A DNA stretch of 64,000 nt from contig NZ_QUZZ01000001.1 of NCBI RefSeq assembly GCF_003545695.1, positions 248,001-312,000 of the forward strand. Direction: 5' to 3'. Positions 42,976-52,517 of this stretch are shown here, piece after piece. A program made the position numbers and the translations under genes. The stretch comes from Taibaiella helva. Its GTDB lineage: Bacteria > Bacteroidota > Bacteroidia > Chitinophagales > Chitinophagaceae. The notes beneath the pieces were generated by a model, which did no database searches, was not told where the DNA came from, and saw only the letters and a program-made list of their open reading frames with translations. Position 1 is the first letter of the stretch; every line of letters begins with the position of its first letter.

Positions 42976-45290
42976 TGGATCATAAACTTACCGGTAGCCT
43001 TCTGCGTGCCGTCCTTATTCACGACAAATACAAGATAAACACCACTCTGCACTTTGCGCCCTGTATAATCTTTGCAGTTCCATACCGCCTGGCCGCCCAG
43101 CGCTTTGGTGCGGTAAACCAGCTGTCCTGAAATATCGGTGAAACGGACATCGGCATTTTCTGCCACGCCGCGTACCGCTACCATACCATTATAGTTGGTA
43201 GGAACCGGATTGGGATAGATATAAAGCTTGTCGGCATTTTCGACAGTACCTTCCGTAGCGGTGCTGCGGAAGATGACCAGACCTTTATCGGTTGAAATAA
43301 AGACATCGCCGGTAACAGGATTGATATTGATCCGTTCGATGGCATTGGAAGGAAGAGGGCTGTTCTGCTCGGTAAAACGGTAAATGGTTTTGCTGCCATC
43401 GTCCGATACCAGCCATACCCCGTTTGAAGTGCCGACCCACTTACGGTTGGCGCCGTCTACAGCGATCGCCTTTACCGTTTGTCCTTCGAAGAGATAGCCC
43501 GCAAACTGGTCGTTCTGGATGACGCGCAACTCCGCCTGACAGGCCTGGGAGTTCAGCGCATCCTGTCCGCAATTGACGATAGCGATACCACTTGCCGTAC
43601 CGATCCATATGGCGCCGTCCTTGTCCTCGGCTATGGAAAACGTGCTGTTGTCGGGGAGATTGCCATTGGTAGCGCCCACCCTGAAGATGCGGTAGTCATC
43701 GTCCGATACATCTTCCAGCGTTCCTTTGTCATCATAAACAATGGCGCCGGCTCCGGAGGTGATGAACCACTTCAGGTTGTTCTGATCGACGATAACGTCG
43801 GCAGCGGTATGCCCCGTGTTTTCGCTGATGCTTTTGCAGTTGATCCACCTGCCGTCTCTCGTTTTGACGACAAGCTCATTCCTGGCCGAGGCATAGTTGT
43901 TCATCCACAGGTTACCGTTGGCGTCCAGCGCCAGGCCGGTAACATAGCATAGCGTACTGCCGGGAGAAGGGTCGAGGTAGCCCACACCATAAGTCCTCGC
44001 ATTGCCCGAAGCATCCATTTCATAGAGCCCGCCGGTCAGTGAGGCGGCATATAAGGTGTTGGTGCTCCTGTCCTTAAGTATCCGTATGAAATCCTGGAAC
44101 CACTCTCCTCCCGGTACCCAGGGGTAATTTGACCAGGTATCATTCTTGTATTCCGATATCATTGCCCGGTTATAGGTAGGCCCCCAGCTCGGCCTTTTAC
44201 CGCCATGTGCGACCCATACATCATCGTCATATGCCCACACATCAAAGGAACTGGCGACAATAGGTCCTTCGGGGAAATAAGGCTCCGAATGGGTGGCGTC
44301 GGTTTTCTTCCTGAGACCATGCTTGTCGGGGTAAGCATGGCCGCTGGCGTCGCCGAACCATACATCGCCATTGGCGAGGTGAACGACCTGTGTGGGAAAA
44401 ATGGTTGCGAAAGAATCGGCACGCGAGCCATCGGTACGGCGGAGCACGGCAAAGCCGGCAGTGCCGTCAGCATTGGCAGTGCTTACCCATAGGCCTCCCT
44501 GGCCGGCATCCAGATGGGTTACAGGATACCCCAGTTTTTCTAGGAATACAGCAGGCCCGGTGGGGGGAACCCGGAAGAGGCTATCGTTTTGGGCTGCATA
44601 AACATTTCCTTCAAATGTAGCCAGGTAGCGGAAACCTTTGTTGGGATCGAGCAATTCCCATGCCTGTTGGTCCAGGATAGCCCGGTTGTCTTTTTCTATA
44701 CGGAACAGCCCCACGCTGGTGGCAGAATAAATATAGGTATTGTCGGTAATGGTGGCGTATACGGCAGCCGTCAGCGTATTCTCGTAAAAATAAATAGTCT
44801 CTTTGACTTCTTTTTTCTGGAGATTGAGCCTGACCAGCCCGATACCGGTACTGAGATAGCCGATGCCGTTATCTGCGGTAACACTGTGTATGGTTTTATC
44901 GCCGGCGACCGGAGAACTCTTGAATTCGGGAATGAAGGTAAAGGTGTTATTTTTGAAGATATCGATATTGCTGTTGGAATAAGCCAGTACCGTGCTGCCG
45001 GTAGCGGCATCGTAAGCAACGCCGTTCAGCCCGATATCGTGCATCCCGTTGACCTTGCTATAAGGGGTCAGCGAGCCGTCTTCCCGGTTATAGGTAAAAA
45101 AGCCGGAGGTGGTGGCGCAAAAGAAAGTTGTCCCGTCGGTCGCTATGCTGTTCACCTGGTTATAGGGCAGCAGCGCTTTCCATTGTTCCACACCGGGCCC
45201 CCCTTTCTGGGCCCTGGCTTCTTGTGTTGCGGCTGTAAATATTGTCAGCGTTGAAAAAAGAATAGCGGGGATAAAATTCAGTTTGCTCAT
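42969..45290 (-). CDS. porZ: Type IX secretion system protein PorZ
   Basis: A 773-residue surface protein with the PorZ layout: signal peptide (MSKLNFIPAILFSTLTIFTAATQEARA), two successive seven-bladed propellers (blades such as LPYNQVNSIATDGTTFFCATTSGFFTYN, GIGYLSTGIGLVRLNL, LWMNNYASARNELVV, KDGAIWIGTASGIAIVN, ANRKWVGTSNGVWLV) and a C-terminal T9SS sorting domain (DKLYIYPNPVPTNYNGMVAV ... GVYLVFVVNKDG). Its length is close to P. gingivalis PorZ. PorZ belongs to the attachment complex that delivers anionic lipopolysaccharide to sortase PorU for anchoring cargo, and itself carries a sorting domain. Other por genes are not nearby. It fits with the large T9SS cargo protein encoded at 22147. Confidence 0.85.
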   Translation of the reverse strand: MSKLNFIPAILFSTLTIFTAATQEARAQKGGPGVEQWKALLPYNQVNSIATDGTTFFCATTSGFFTYNREDGSLTPYSKVNGMHDIGLNGVAYDAATGSTVLAYSNSNIDIFKNNTFTFIPEFKSSPVAGDKTIHSVTADNGIGYLSTGIGLVRLNLQKKEVKETIYFYENTLTAAVYATITDNTYIYSATSVGLFRIEKDNRAILDQQAWELLDPNKGFRYLATFEGNVYAAQNDSLFRVPPTGPAVFLEKLGYPVTHLDAGQGGLWVSTANADGTAGFAVLRRTDGSRADSFATIFPTQVVHLANGDVWFGDASGHAYPDKHGLRKKTDATHSEPYFPEGPIVASSFDVWAYDDDVWVAHGGKRPSWGPTYNRAMISEYKNDTWSNYPWVPGGEWFQDFIRILKDRSTNTLYAASLTGGLYEMDASGNARTYGVGYLDPSPGSTLCYVTGLALDANGNLWMNNYASARNELVVKTRDGRWINCKSISENTGHTAADVIVDQNNLKWFITSGAGAIVYDDKGTLEDVSDDDYRIFRVGATNGNLPDNSTFSIAEDKDGAIWIGTASGIAIVNCGQDALNSQACQAELRVIQNDQFAGYLFEGQTVKAIAVDGANRKWVGTSNGVWLVSDDGSKTIYRFTEQNSPLPSNAIERININPVTGDVFISTDKGLVIFRSTATEGTVENADKLYIYPNPVPTNYNGMVAVRGVAENADVRFTDISGQLVYRTKALGGQAVWNCKDYTGRKVQSGVYLVFVVNKDGTQKATGKFMIHQ

Positions 45291-45298
45291 ACCTGCAT

Positions 45299-45306
45299 CA
45301 AAAGTA
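45299..45306 (-). promoter_or_regulatory. -7 element of porZ
   Basis: TACTTTTG on the minus strand fits TAnnTTTG, eight bases before the ATG of porZ; the leader would be very short. No -33 TTG at the expected distance. Confidence 0.35.
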
Positions 45307-45372
45307 CTATAAAAACGCTGGTTTCAGCCATATTATTGCCCTCGCCGGCCTTCGGGGCGGCCTTGCAGCAAA

Positions 45373-45402
45373 AAGCCCCGCTGCGGTAATACAGCGGGGC
45401 TT
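45373..45402 (-). terminator. Terminator of the pseudouridine synthase gene
   Basis: On the minus strand AAGCCCCGCTG, an eight-base loop, CAGCGGGGCTT, then TTTTTGC. It begins five bases after the stop of the gene ending at 45407. Confidence 0.88.
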
Positions 45403-45406
45403 CAGA

Positions 45407-47032
45407 TCAATGCAGGTGCTTCAGGTTGATCACTTCCTGCTTGGTCAGGAAGCGCCATTTGCCCCGCAATATATTTTTCTTGGTCAGACCGGCATACATA
45501 ACGCGGTCGAGCTTTTCTACTTCGTATCCCAGCGACTCGAAAATACGGCGTACGATACGGTTTTTACCGCTGTGGATTTCCAGGCCGATCTCGTTTTTGC
45601 TGTCGAGGTATTCGAGCTGGTCTACCTCGGCTTTACCATCTTCGAGCTCAAGACCTTCTTTGATCTTTTCAAAATCCGTTTTGGTAAGGTTTTTATCAAG
45701 TGTCGCCTTGTACACCTTCTTTACCCCGTACTTCGGATGGGCAAGCTTTTGGGTCAGCTCGCCGTCGTTGGTCAGCAGCAGCAGGCCCGTCGTATTCCGG
45801 TCGAGCCGGCCTACCGGGAATACTCGTTCCTCGATAAGGTTCTCGACCATTTCCATTACCGTACGACGTCCCTTGGGGTCATCTGTGGTGGTAATGAACC
45901 CTTTGGGCTTGTTCATCAGGATATAGATCAGGTTCTTCTGGATGGTAAGCTTATTGCCATTGAGCAGGATATTGTCAGTAGCTGTTACCTTGAAGCCCGG
46001 TTCGGTAATCAGGACATCGTTGACCATTACCTTGCCATCCTTAATGAGGGCTACCGCATCACGGCGGCTGCATACATCGCAATGTGCGATAAATTTATTG
46101 AGCGGCATCAGCTGGTCGTCAGAAGACGCAGCCCGTTCCATCGGCGTTTCTTTGAGCCCACCTTTGGCCGTATAGGCCCTTTCATGAGGATTCTCGTCGT
46201 CAAATTGTTTTTTAAACCGGCTTTGTGCATCGTGACGGTTTCGCCTGGGCTTTTCCGGATCATCATCTGTTTTCTTCCTGCCCGGTTTCACATCGCTCTT
46301 GCCAAAGCTGCGTTCCCTGGGCTCATCGGCCCATTTGTTGTCCAGCTCCTTCGAAAAAGTCACTTCTTCTTCCTGCTCTTTCTGTTCGCGTTGCAATGCC
46401 TTTTTCTGCTGGTGAGCAGCCAGTTCCTCATCGTCGAGCTTGCCAAAAGCGTTGGCATAGCGATTAGGGCGTTTGGGCTCCTCTTCGTCCCTGTGGCCTT
46501 GCTTTTTGTCTGGTCGGTCGGTTTTTTTGAACGGGCGTTCCTCCTTTCCGGAGGCCCTGGAAAAGGCCCGTTCGCCATCCTGCTTGAAAGGCTTTTTAAA
46601 CGGCCGCTCTTCTTTATCTCCGAAAGATTTTTTGAAGGGGCGCTCTTCTTTATTGCCGAATGACTTTTTAAACGGCCACTCTTCTTTATCGCCGAAAGAT
46701 TTCTTGAACGGCCGCTCTTCTTTATTGCCGAATGACTTTTTAAACGGACGTTCTTCTTTATCGCCGAATGATTTTTTGAATGGCCGCTCTTCTTTGTTAC
46801 CGTATGATTTCTTAAACGGCCGCTCCTCTTTATTGCCGAATGGTTTCCTGAATGGCTTGTCTTCCTTGTCGCCAAAAGACTTTTTGAAAGGGCGGTCTTC
46901 CTTATTATCAAAGGTTTTTTTGAAAGGACGATCCTCCCGACTGCCGGAAGGTTTGCGGAAGGGTTTGTCTTCTTTGTTGCCGGAAGATTTCCGATCGGAA
47001 CGGTTGTCGGAGTGGAAAGGCTTTTTATGCAT
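45407..47032 (-). CDS. Pseudouridine synthase (RluB/RsuA family) with a long repeat-rich N-terminal extension
   Basis: A 541-residue protein in which only the last 240 residues are the enzyme: an S4 RNA-binding domain (MPLNKFIAHCDVCSRRDAVALIKDGKVMVND) and a pseudouridine synthase domain with the catalytic Asp in GRLDRNTTGLLLLTNDGEL, then LEIHSGKNRIVRRIFESLGYEVEKLDRV. It modifies uridine in rRNA, probably the 23S RluB site. The first 160 residues consist of about eleven copies of a 12-residue unit close to PFKKSFGDKEER, followed by more charged sequence. The extension is highly charged, probably disordered and likely to bind RNA or ribosomes. Such K/R/E-rich extensions are frequent in Bacteroidota homologues, but the regularity here is notable. 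Confidence 0.93.
   Translation of the reverse strand: MHKKPFHSDNRSDRKSSGNKEDKPFRKPSGSREDRPFKKTFDNKEDRPFKKSFGDKEDKPFRKPFGNKEERPFKKSYGNKEERPFKKSFGDKEERPFKKSFGNKEERPFKKSFGDKEEWPFKKSFGNKEERPFKKSFGDKEERPFKKPFKQDGERAFSRASGKEERPFKKTDRPDKKQGHRDEEEPKRPNRYANAFGKLDDEELAAHQQKKALQREQKEQEEEVTFSKELDNKWADEPRERSFGKSDVKPGRKKTDDDPEKPRRNRHDAQSRFKKQFDDENPHERAYTAKGGLKETPMERAASSDDQLMPLNKFIAHCDVCSRRDAVALIKDGKVMVNDVLITEPGFKVTATDNILLNGNKLTIQKNLIYILMNKPKGFITTTDDPKGRRTVMEMVENLIEERVFPVGRLDRNTTGLLLLTNDGELTQKLAHPKYGVKKVYKATLDKNLTKTDFEKIKEGLELEDGKAEVDQLEYLDSKNEIGLEIHSGKNRIVRRIFESLGYEVEKLDRVMYAGLTKKNILRGKWRFLTKQEVINLKHLH
46586..46984 (-). repeat. 36-base tandem repeats inside the pseudouridine synthase gene
   Basis: About eleven units of 36 bases encode PFKKSFG(D/N)KEER and close variants. 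Units in the centre are most alike at the DNA level, and D/N alternation in successive copies suggests a 72-base unit as the recent step of expansion. Copy number is likely to vary between strains. Confidence 0.85.
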
Positions 47033-47086
47033 TATTCAGAGATGAGCATTTTTTTAATAGTAGTAAACAAAGGGCAAATGACCGCA

Positions 47087-48133
47087 TCAGGCCGTCCCGG
47101 CCCGGTCGATATTGGCCAGCTGCCCGCAGGCGGCATCGATGTCCTTACCCCTGCTGCGACGCAGGCGGGCATTAACCCGGTGCGCGCCGAGGTAGTTCAT
47201 GAACTGGTCGGTAACGCTTTCTTCCGGCTTCACGAAGTCGGCCTGGTCAATAGAATTATACTCGATAATATTCACCAGGTCGGCAGGTACCTGCCGGTAA
47301 ACCTTTACCAGCTCTTCTGCGTCCTTCAGGCTATCATTGAAATTCTTGAACAAAATGTACTCGAAGGTGATCTCGTTGCCGGTCTTCTGGTAAAAATAAT
47401 TGAGCGCATCGATCAGCGATCTGAGGTCGTTGCTCTCGTTGATAGGCATGATCTGATCCCGCTTCTTATCATTGGCGGCATGCAGCGAAAGAGCCAGCTT
47501 GAACCTGACCTCATCGTCGCCGAGCTGGCGGATCATTTTGGCAACACCCGCAGTAGAAAGGGTAATGCGCCGGGGACTCATACCCAGGCCTTCGGGCGAA
47601 GTGATCCGTTCGATGGCGCTCATGACATTTTTATAATTGAGCAGGGGCTCGCCCATACCCATAAAAACGATATTGCTGAGGTGACGGTTGAAATGCTGCT
47701 CTGCCTGCTCATTAAGCAAGGTTACTTCGTCAACGATCTCATCGAAGTCGAGATTGCGTGCCCGGGGCAGGTAGCCGGTAGCGCAGAATTTGCAGCTGAG
47801 GCTGCAGCCTACCTGCGACGACACGCAGGCAGTCATTCTTTTGTCGGTGGGGATAAGCACACCTTCGATAAAACGGTTGTCGTGCAGCTTCAGGCGGCTT
47901 TTAACCGTACCATCATTGCTGTATTGACTATGGTCGATGCTGACTTTGGGAATGCGGTAGGACTCAGAAAGCTTGTCGCGTAGCTTTTTGGAAAGGTTGC
48001 TCATCTCGTCGATGGAGCCTGCGTGCTTCTTCCATATCCAGTCATGGATTTGGGCGGCACGGAATCTCGGTTCTCCCCATTCGCTCATCAGCTGCTCTAT
48101 CTCTGTCAGGGGGACATGTCGCAGATTTTTCAT
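47087..48133 (-). CDS. rlmN: 23S rRNA (adenine-2503-C2)-methyltransferase RlmN
   Basis: A 348-residue radical SAM methyltransferase. The cluster-binding CxxxCxxC is in CSLSCKFCATGY, preceded by CVSSQVG; the second methyl-carrying Cys lies in the C-terminal DAACGQL. VFMGMGEPLLNY and RRITLSTAGVAKMI are typical, as is the N-terminal MSEWGEPRFRAAQIHDWIWKK. It methylates A2503 in 23S rRNA and A37 in some tRNAs. It lies 54 bases upstream of the pseudouridine synthase gene on the same strand, so two rRNA-modifying enzymes may share control. Confidence 0.97.
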   Translation of the reverse strand: MKNLRHVPLTEIEQLMSEWGEPRFRAAQIHDWIWKKHAGSIDEMSNLSKKLRDKLSESYRIPKVSIDHSQYSNDGTVKSRLKLHDNRFIEGVLIPTDKRMTACVSSQVGCSLSCKFCATGYLPRARNLDFDEIVDEVTLLNEQAEQHFNRHLSNIVFMGMGEPLLNYKNVMSAIERITSPEGLGMSPRRITLSTAGVAKMIRQLGDDEVRFKLALSLHAANDKKRDQIMPINESNDLRSLIDALNYFYQKTGNEITFEYILFKNFNDSLKDAEELVKVYRQVPADLVNIIEYNSIDQADFVKPEESVTDQFMNYLGAHRVNARLRRSRGKDIDAACGQLANIDRAGTA

Positions 48134-48158
48134 CTGTGATGATTTTTTGAATTGGCGG

Positions 48159-48166
48159 CAAAGATA
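48159..48166 (-). promoter_or_regulatory. -7 element of rlmN
   Basis: TATCTTTG on the minus strand fits TAnnTTTG, 25 bases before the rlmN ATG. No -33 TTG at the usual distance. Confidence 0.45.
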
Positions 48167-48246
48167 CGATGAAATATCGGGAAAAGTAACAGGTGAGGGA
48201 CTGCTTGCTGCTCGCGGAAACAGAAAGACAGAAGGGGAATAAAAAA

Positions 48247-48276
48247 AACGACCGGATCGGTTCCGGTCGTTTTTTA
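48247..48276 (-). terminator. Terminator of rny
   Basis: On the minus strand AACGACCGGA and TCCGGTCGTT form a stem followed by TTTTTT, 22 bases past the rny stop. A T run also follows on the plus strand. Confidence 0.88.
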
Positions 48277-48298
48277 TAGGATATACTGTACTACTCAG

Positions 48299-49873
48299 TT
48301 ACCTGGCTACATTCACGGCACGCTTCTCGCGGATCACCGTTACTTTGATCTGGCCCGGGTATTGCATTTCTTTCTGGATCTTATCGGCGATCTCATAGCT
48401 CAGGCGGTCACTGTCGGCATCGGTTACCTTATCGGCTTCCACGATCACGCGCAGCTCGCGGCCGGCTTGTATGGCATAGGCTTTTTCTACGCCGTTGTAG
48501 GCAACAGCCAGGTTTTCGAGGTCCTTGATCCTCTGCAGGTAGCTCTGCATGATCTCGCGGCGGGCGCCGGGGCGGGCGCCGCTGATGGCGTCACAAGCCT
48601 GGATGATGGGAGAAATGATGTATGTCATTTCCATCTCATCGTGGTGGGCGCCGATGGCGTTCACAATGGCAGGATGCTCGCCGCATTTCTCGGCCAGGCG
48701 GGCGCCCAGCAAGGCATGGCTCAGCTCAGTTTCTTCATCCGGTACCTTGCCGATATCGTGCAGCAGGCCTGCGCGTTTGGCCAGCTTAACCACTTTCTGG
48801 CCCAGGCCCAGCTCGGCGGCCATTACGCCGCAAAGGTTGGCGGTCTCCTTAGAGTGCATCAGCAGGTTCTGTCCGTAAGAGGAGCGGAAACGCATTTTAC
48901 CGACCATGCGTACCAGGTCCTTGTGCAGGCCATGGATACCCAGCTCGATAATGGTCCTTTCCCCGATCTCCATTACCTGGTCTTCGATCTGCTTTTTGGT
49001 CTTTTCCACTACTTCTTCGATACGGGCGGGGTGTATACGGCCATCCTGTACCAGGCGCTGCAGCGACAGGCGGGCAATTTCGCGGCGCAGGGGATCGAAG
49101 CAGCTCAGCACGATCGCTTCCGGGGTGTCGTCGATGATCAGATCGACGCCGGTAGCAGCTTCCAGGGCCCTGATGTTACGCCCTTCGCGGCCGATGATCT
49201 GTCCTTTAATTTCGTCGCTTTCCAGATTGAACACAGTGATGGCATTCTCGATGGTCTGTTCGGCAGCCACGCGTTGAATACTCTGGATCACAATTTTCTT
49301 GGCTTCTTTGGAAGCATTGAGCTTGGCTTCTTCAACGATCTCCTGGATGTGAGCCATGGCGCCTGTGCGGGCTTCCTCTTTCATGGCCTCGATCAGCTCG
49401 TTCTTGGCTTCTTCGGCGCTCAGGTTTGATACCTTTTCCAGGCGCTTGATGTGCTCTTCCTGGTGCTTTTCCAGCTCGGAACGTTTGATGCTTACTATTT
49501 CCAGCTGCTTGTCCAGGTTGGCCTTAAGCTGGTTATATTCGTTGCTCTGTTTTTGAAGGGCCTGGTTTTTATCGTTCAGGGATTGTTCTTTCTGCCTTAA
49601 TTTGTTTTCCGCATCCGCTACTTTCTGGTTACGCTGGTGGATCTCTTTTTCATTTTCGGATTTCATCTGGAGAAATTTCTCCTTGGCTTCCAGCAGTTTC
49701 TTCTCTTTCAGGGTTTCGGCAAGCACTTTAGCATCTTCTGCGATCTTCTGCGCCTGCTGCTCTGCTTCCTTTATCTTTTGTTCAGTATTTTTTGCAAAAA
49801 TCAGTTTACCCAGAAATATGCCTATTATCAATGTCGCGACCGCGACCAACGCGGGGATCATAGCTGAATCCAT
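48299..49873 (-). CDS. rny: Ribonuclease Y
   Basis: A 524-residue membrane-anchored endoribonuclease that starts mRNA decay. It has an N-terminal anchor helix ([21 protein letters not shown]), a long coiled coil (residues about 28-200, rich in E, K, Q and A), a KH domain ([32 protein letters not shown]) and an HD domain ([25 protein letters not shown]), with the C-terminal [12 protein letters not shown] typical of RNase Y. It stands between glnS and rlmN. In many Bacteroidota a zapA gene lies directly upstream; it is not present here. Confidence 0.97.
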   Translation of the reverse strand: MDSAMIPALVAVATLIIGIFLGKLIFAKNTEQKIKEAEQQAQKIAEDAKVLAETLKEKKLLEAKEKFLQMKSENEKEIHQRNQKVADAENKLRQKEQSLNDKNQALQKQSNEYNQLKANLDKQLEIVSIKRSELEKHQEEHIKRLEKVSNLSAEEAKNELIEAMKEEARTGAMAHIQEIVEEAKLNASKEAKKIVIQSIQRVAAEQTIENAITVFNLESDEIKGQIIGREGRNIRALEAATGVDLIIDDTPEAIVLSCFDPLRREIARLSLQRLVQDGRIHPARIEEVVEKTKKQIEDQVMEIGERTIIELGIHGLHKDLVRMVGKMRFRSSYGQNLLMHSKETANLCGVMAAELGLGQKVVKLAKRAGLLHDIGKVPDEETELSHALLGARLAEKCGEHPAIVNAIGAHHDEMEMTYIISPIIQACDAISGARPGARREIMQSYLQRIKDLENLAVAYNGVEKAYAIQAGRELRVIVEADKVTDADSDRLSYEIADKIQKEMQYPGQIKVTVIREKRAVNVAR

Positions 49874-50275
49874 ATAATCGTATTGTCATTTTTTGTTTGT
49901 TAGAAATAAAAATATATAAACCTCTGTTTTTGACAGAAACGGGGTTTAACGTGCGAAGTTAATATTTATTCCTGTAAAATTCCCACCCTGCAACGAAGTA
50001 AGGAGCGTATTATTGTTTTCGTCCGGAACCTTTTGTTCTCTTTTTGCTACCGGATTCCAGGCTGTTTTTTCCGAAAAGAGCGCATAGACCTCTCACCTTA
50101 TGCAACTCTATCTTTTCCATATTCAAAGCGATAAAGGTGGCCTTAAGCAAAAGCGGGCTGTGGGCACTAATCTTCACAATGTCTGCTAATGCCGTTCCGA
50201 AGGGACGGCTTTTTCTGTTGCCGGTACCTGATGACTTCAAGAATCCACAGCCTGAACACCCACGCCCAAAAAAAT
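49874..50275. other. 400-base intergenic region without a convincing gene
   Basis: Between rny and the glnS terminator. A 76-codon frame (50010-50240, minus) encodes a basic product ending GSKKRTKGSGRKQ; a plus-strand frame overlaps it. Neither is recognisable nor preceded by a good ribosome-binding site. A TAACTTCG sequence near 49955 (minus) is one base off the -7 consensus and may start rny transcription. Confidence 0.5.
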
Positions 50276-50303
50276 ACCGCTGAGGTCTATTTGCCTCAGC
50301 GGT
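50276..50303 (-). terminator. Terminator of glnS
   Basis: On the minus strand ACCGCTGAGG, an eight-base loop, CCTCAGCGGT, then ATTTTTTT. It lies 30 bases after the glnS stop. Confidence 0.9.
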
Positions 50304-50332
50304 TTTCTTATATCGGTGTAAGCCTTCTCTGC

Positions 50333-51997
50333 TTAGCTTTCCTTCTTCGCCTCTTTACCCCAGCTGTCCTTTAAGCCGACGGTACGATTGAAGATCAGGC
50401 GCTCCGGCGTACTGTTCTTATCGGCGCAGAAATAACCTTTGCGCAGGAACTGATAGCGGTTGCCGGGTTGCGCGTCGGCCAGCGCGGGCTCTATATAGGC
50501 GTGAGGTAATACCTGCAGCGAATCGGGATTAATGTAATCCTTGAAATCGCCTTCTTCCGAAGAAGGGTCTTCTACGCGGAAGAGCCGGTCGTACAGCCTT
50601 ATCTCTGCCGTGCGGGCATGCAGCACGCTCACCCAATGGATGGTACCTTTTACTTTCAGGTTGCTGCTGTCGGCGCCGCTTTTGCTTTCCGGAAGATAGC
50701 TGCAATGGATCTCGGTAACATTGCCCTGCTCGTCTTTTTTGAAATCGTCGCAGCGGATAATGTAGGCATACTTCAGGCGCACCATCAGGCCGGGGCCCAG
50801 GCGGAAGAATTTTTTGGAAGGGTTCTCCATAAAGTCTTCCCGCTCGATCCAGAGCTCACGGCTGAAGGGTACAATGCGATTGCCACTGGTTTCATCCTCA
50901 GGGTTGTTCTCTGCTTCCAGGTGCTCTGTTTGTCCTTCGGGATAATTGGTGATGACCAGCTTTACCGGGTCGAGCACGGCCATAGCCCTGTTGGCTACTT
51001 TGTTCAGGTGCTCGCGGATACAGAATTCCAGCAGGCCGAGGTCAGTAATGTTTTCCCTTTTGGCAATGCCGATAAGGTCGGCAAAATTGCGGATACTCTC
51101 CGGTGTATAGCCCCGGCGGCGCAATCCGCTGATGGTCGGCATACGTGGATCGTCCCAGCCGTCGACGTGCCTTTCGTTCACCAGCTGCAGCAGCTTGCGC
51201 TTGCTCATGACCGTATAGCTGAGGTTACGGCGCGCAAACTCATACTGGTGCGAAGGGAAAATATCCAGCTGCTCGATGAACCAGTCGTACAAAGGTCGAT
51301 GATGGATAAACTCCAGCGTGCAGATGGAATGCGTGATGTGCTCGATGCTATCGCTCTGCCCGTGGGCAAAATCGTACATGGGATAAATGCACCACTGGTC
51401 GCCGGTTCGGTGATGGTGGGCATGCTTGATGCGGTATATGATCGGATCGCGCATCAGCAGGTTGGGATGAGCCATATCGATCTTTGCCCGCAGCACTTTG
51501 GCGCCATCGGGATATTTGCCCTGTCGCATATCGCTGAACAATTGCAGGTTCTCTTCTATGCTGCGGTCGCGGTAAGGGCTGGCGGTGCCCGGTCTGTTCA
51601 GATCGCCTTTGGCTGCCGCCATCTCTTCCGAAGTGGAGTCGTCGACATAAGCAAGGCCTTTATGGATCAGCTTCACAGCAAAATCGTGCAGCTGCTCAAA
51701 GTAGTCGGAGGTATAGCGCAGCTCGTCCCATTGGAAGCCCAGCCATTGCACATCGTTCATGATGCTTTCCACGTATTCTGTCTCCTCGGTCACAGGATTG
51801 GTATCGTCGAAGCGCAGGTTGCACTTGCCCTTGTACTTCAGGGCCAATCCGAAATTGAGGCAGATAGAAGCAGCGTGTCCGATGTGCAGGTAACCGTTAG
51901 GCTCCGGAGGGAAGCGGGTGTGGATACTGGTGTATTTCCCTTCGCTCAGGTGGCCTTCAATAATTTCTTCCAGAAAATTGAGGGAACGTTCTTCCAT
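50333..51997 (-). CDS. glnS: Glutamine--tRNA ligase
   Basis: A 554-residue class Ic synthetase. HIGH is in [13 protein letters not shown] and KMSKS appears as [24 protein letters not shown]-like [16 protein letters not shown] and the C-terminal anticodon-binding beta-barrels ([29 protein letters not shown]) are present. It charges tRNA-Gln directly. The start at [14 protein letters not shown] aligns with the beginning of E. coli GlnS; a GTG 57 bases upstream (52054) is an alternative that would add 19 residues. It is divergent from the arginine operon. Confidence 0.96.
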   Translation of the reverse strand: MEERSLNFLEEIIEGHLSEGKYTSIHTRFPPEPNGYLHIGHAASICLNFGLALKYKGKCNLRFDDTNPVTEETEYVESIMNDVQWLGFQWDELRYTSDYFEQLHDFAVKLIHKGLAYVDDSTSEEMAAAKGDLNRPGTASPYRDRSIEENLQLFSDMRQGKYPDGAKVLRAKIDMAHPNLLMRDPIIYRIKHAHHHRTGDQWCIYPMYDFAHGQSDSIEHITHSICTLEFIHHRPLYDWFIEQLDIFPSHQYEFARRNLSYTVMSKRKLLQLVNERHVDGWDDPRMPTISGLRRRGYTPESIRNFADLIGIAKRENITDLGLLEFCIREHLNKVANRAMAVLDPVKLVITNYPEGQTEHLEAENNPEDETSGNRIVPFSRELWIEREDFMENPSKKFFRLGPGLMVRLKYAYIIRCDDFKKDEQGNVTEIHCSYLPESKSGADSSNLKVKGTIHWVSVLHARTAEIRLYDRLFRVEDPSSEEGDFKDYINPDSLQVLPHAYIEPALADAQPGNRYQFLRKGYFCADKNSTPERLIFNRTVGLKDSWGKEAKKES

Positions 51998-52074
51998 TGT
52001 CTTGCTTAAAAAATAATTGTTTTGATAAAGATCTACCGGGCTTATTTTCTTCACCTAAGGCCCGCAGAGGCCTG

Positions 52075-52082
52075 CAAAGTTA
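52075..52082 (-). promoter_or_regulatory. -7 element of glnS
   Basis: TAACTTTG on the minus strand matches TAnnTTTG. With a start near 52068 the leader would be about 70 bases to the chosen ATG, or 14 to the alternative GTG. Confidence 0.45.
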
Positions 52083-52177
52083 AGGATACAAAAGAAGATT
52101 TCAGGATTCTGCCGCGAAGGGTGCTGCCGTAACAAAACTGTTAATTAATGTGTGTACCGGAAAATTAATATGGTGTG

Positions 52178-52201
52178 GAACAGAATATGTTCGTAATATT
52201 G
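52178..52201 (+). promoter_or_regulatory. Probable promoter with operator-like dyad for the arginine operon
   Basis: TAATATTG (52194-52201) is one base from TAnnTTTG. It is immediately preceded by the dyad GAACA-GAATA-TGTTC (52178-52192), placed where a repressor could block the spacer. It lies 317 bases before the first gene of the operon. It does not look like the usual ArgR box. Confidence 0.4.
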
Positions 52202-52332
52202 CACCTTTCAATCCTGAAACATTATCAAAGTCCGGTTAAATGCCGGCACTTCATTCTTAACTGAAATGACAAAAAAAAGCAACATAGTATTGGCAGGTAG
52301 CCCTGAACGGCATGCCAGTAGTGTTTTTTTTC

Positions 52333-52356
52333 CTACTCCCTTTGGGGTAGTTTTTT
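52333..52356 (+). terminator. Terminator-like hairpin within the arginine operon leader
   Basis: CTACTCC, loop CTTT, GGGGTAG (one G-T pair), then TTTTTT. It points in the direction of the arginine operon and lies about 160 bases before its first gene, so it may be an attenuator. A 41-codon frame (52266-52391) spans it and ends Arg-Arg-stop, but its start has no good ribosome-binding site. Confidence 0.5.
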
Positions 52357-52517
52357 CTCTCCCCGCCACACTGTCCGATTTGCGACGTTGATACCGGATA
52401 GCTTCTGACCTCGCGACAGGCAGATGATCCTCCGGCAGCTTTCCGCTTCAAACTTTATTATCCACCAGGGACAGGTATGCCTGTAGCATAGCTGTTGCCT
52501 TCTATCTCTTTTTGAAA

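Noticed and set aside
45410-46663. A 417-codon plus-strand frame opposite the pseudouridine synthase gene
   Set aside because: Shadow frame; the hydrophobic appearance comes from complementing the K/R/E-rich repeats.
46586-46984. CRISPR-like array (regular 36-base periodicity)
   Set aside because: The repeats are contiguous with no spacers and lie in frame within a protein gene.
48362-49429. A 355-codon plus-strand frame opposite rny
   Set aside because: The minus strand encodes a full RNase Y with KH and HD domains; the plus-strand product has no family features.
50010-50240. A 76-codon minus-strand gene between rny and glnS
   Set aside because: No family match or ribosome-binding site, and an overlapping plus-strand frame of similar length shows the region is simply free of stops.
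50618-52009. A 463-codon plus-strand frame opposite glnS
   Set aside because: Antisense shadow of a clear glutaminyl-tRNA synthetase.
52266-52391. Arginine leader peptide (41 codons ending Arg-Arg)
   Set aside because: No ribosome-binding site, few Arg codons, and these lie after rather than before the terminator hairpin. Kept only as a remark on the leader.
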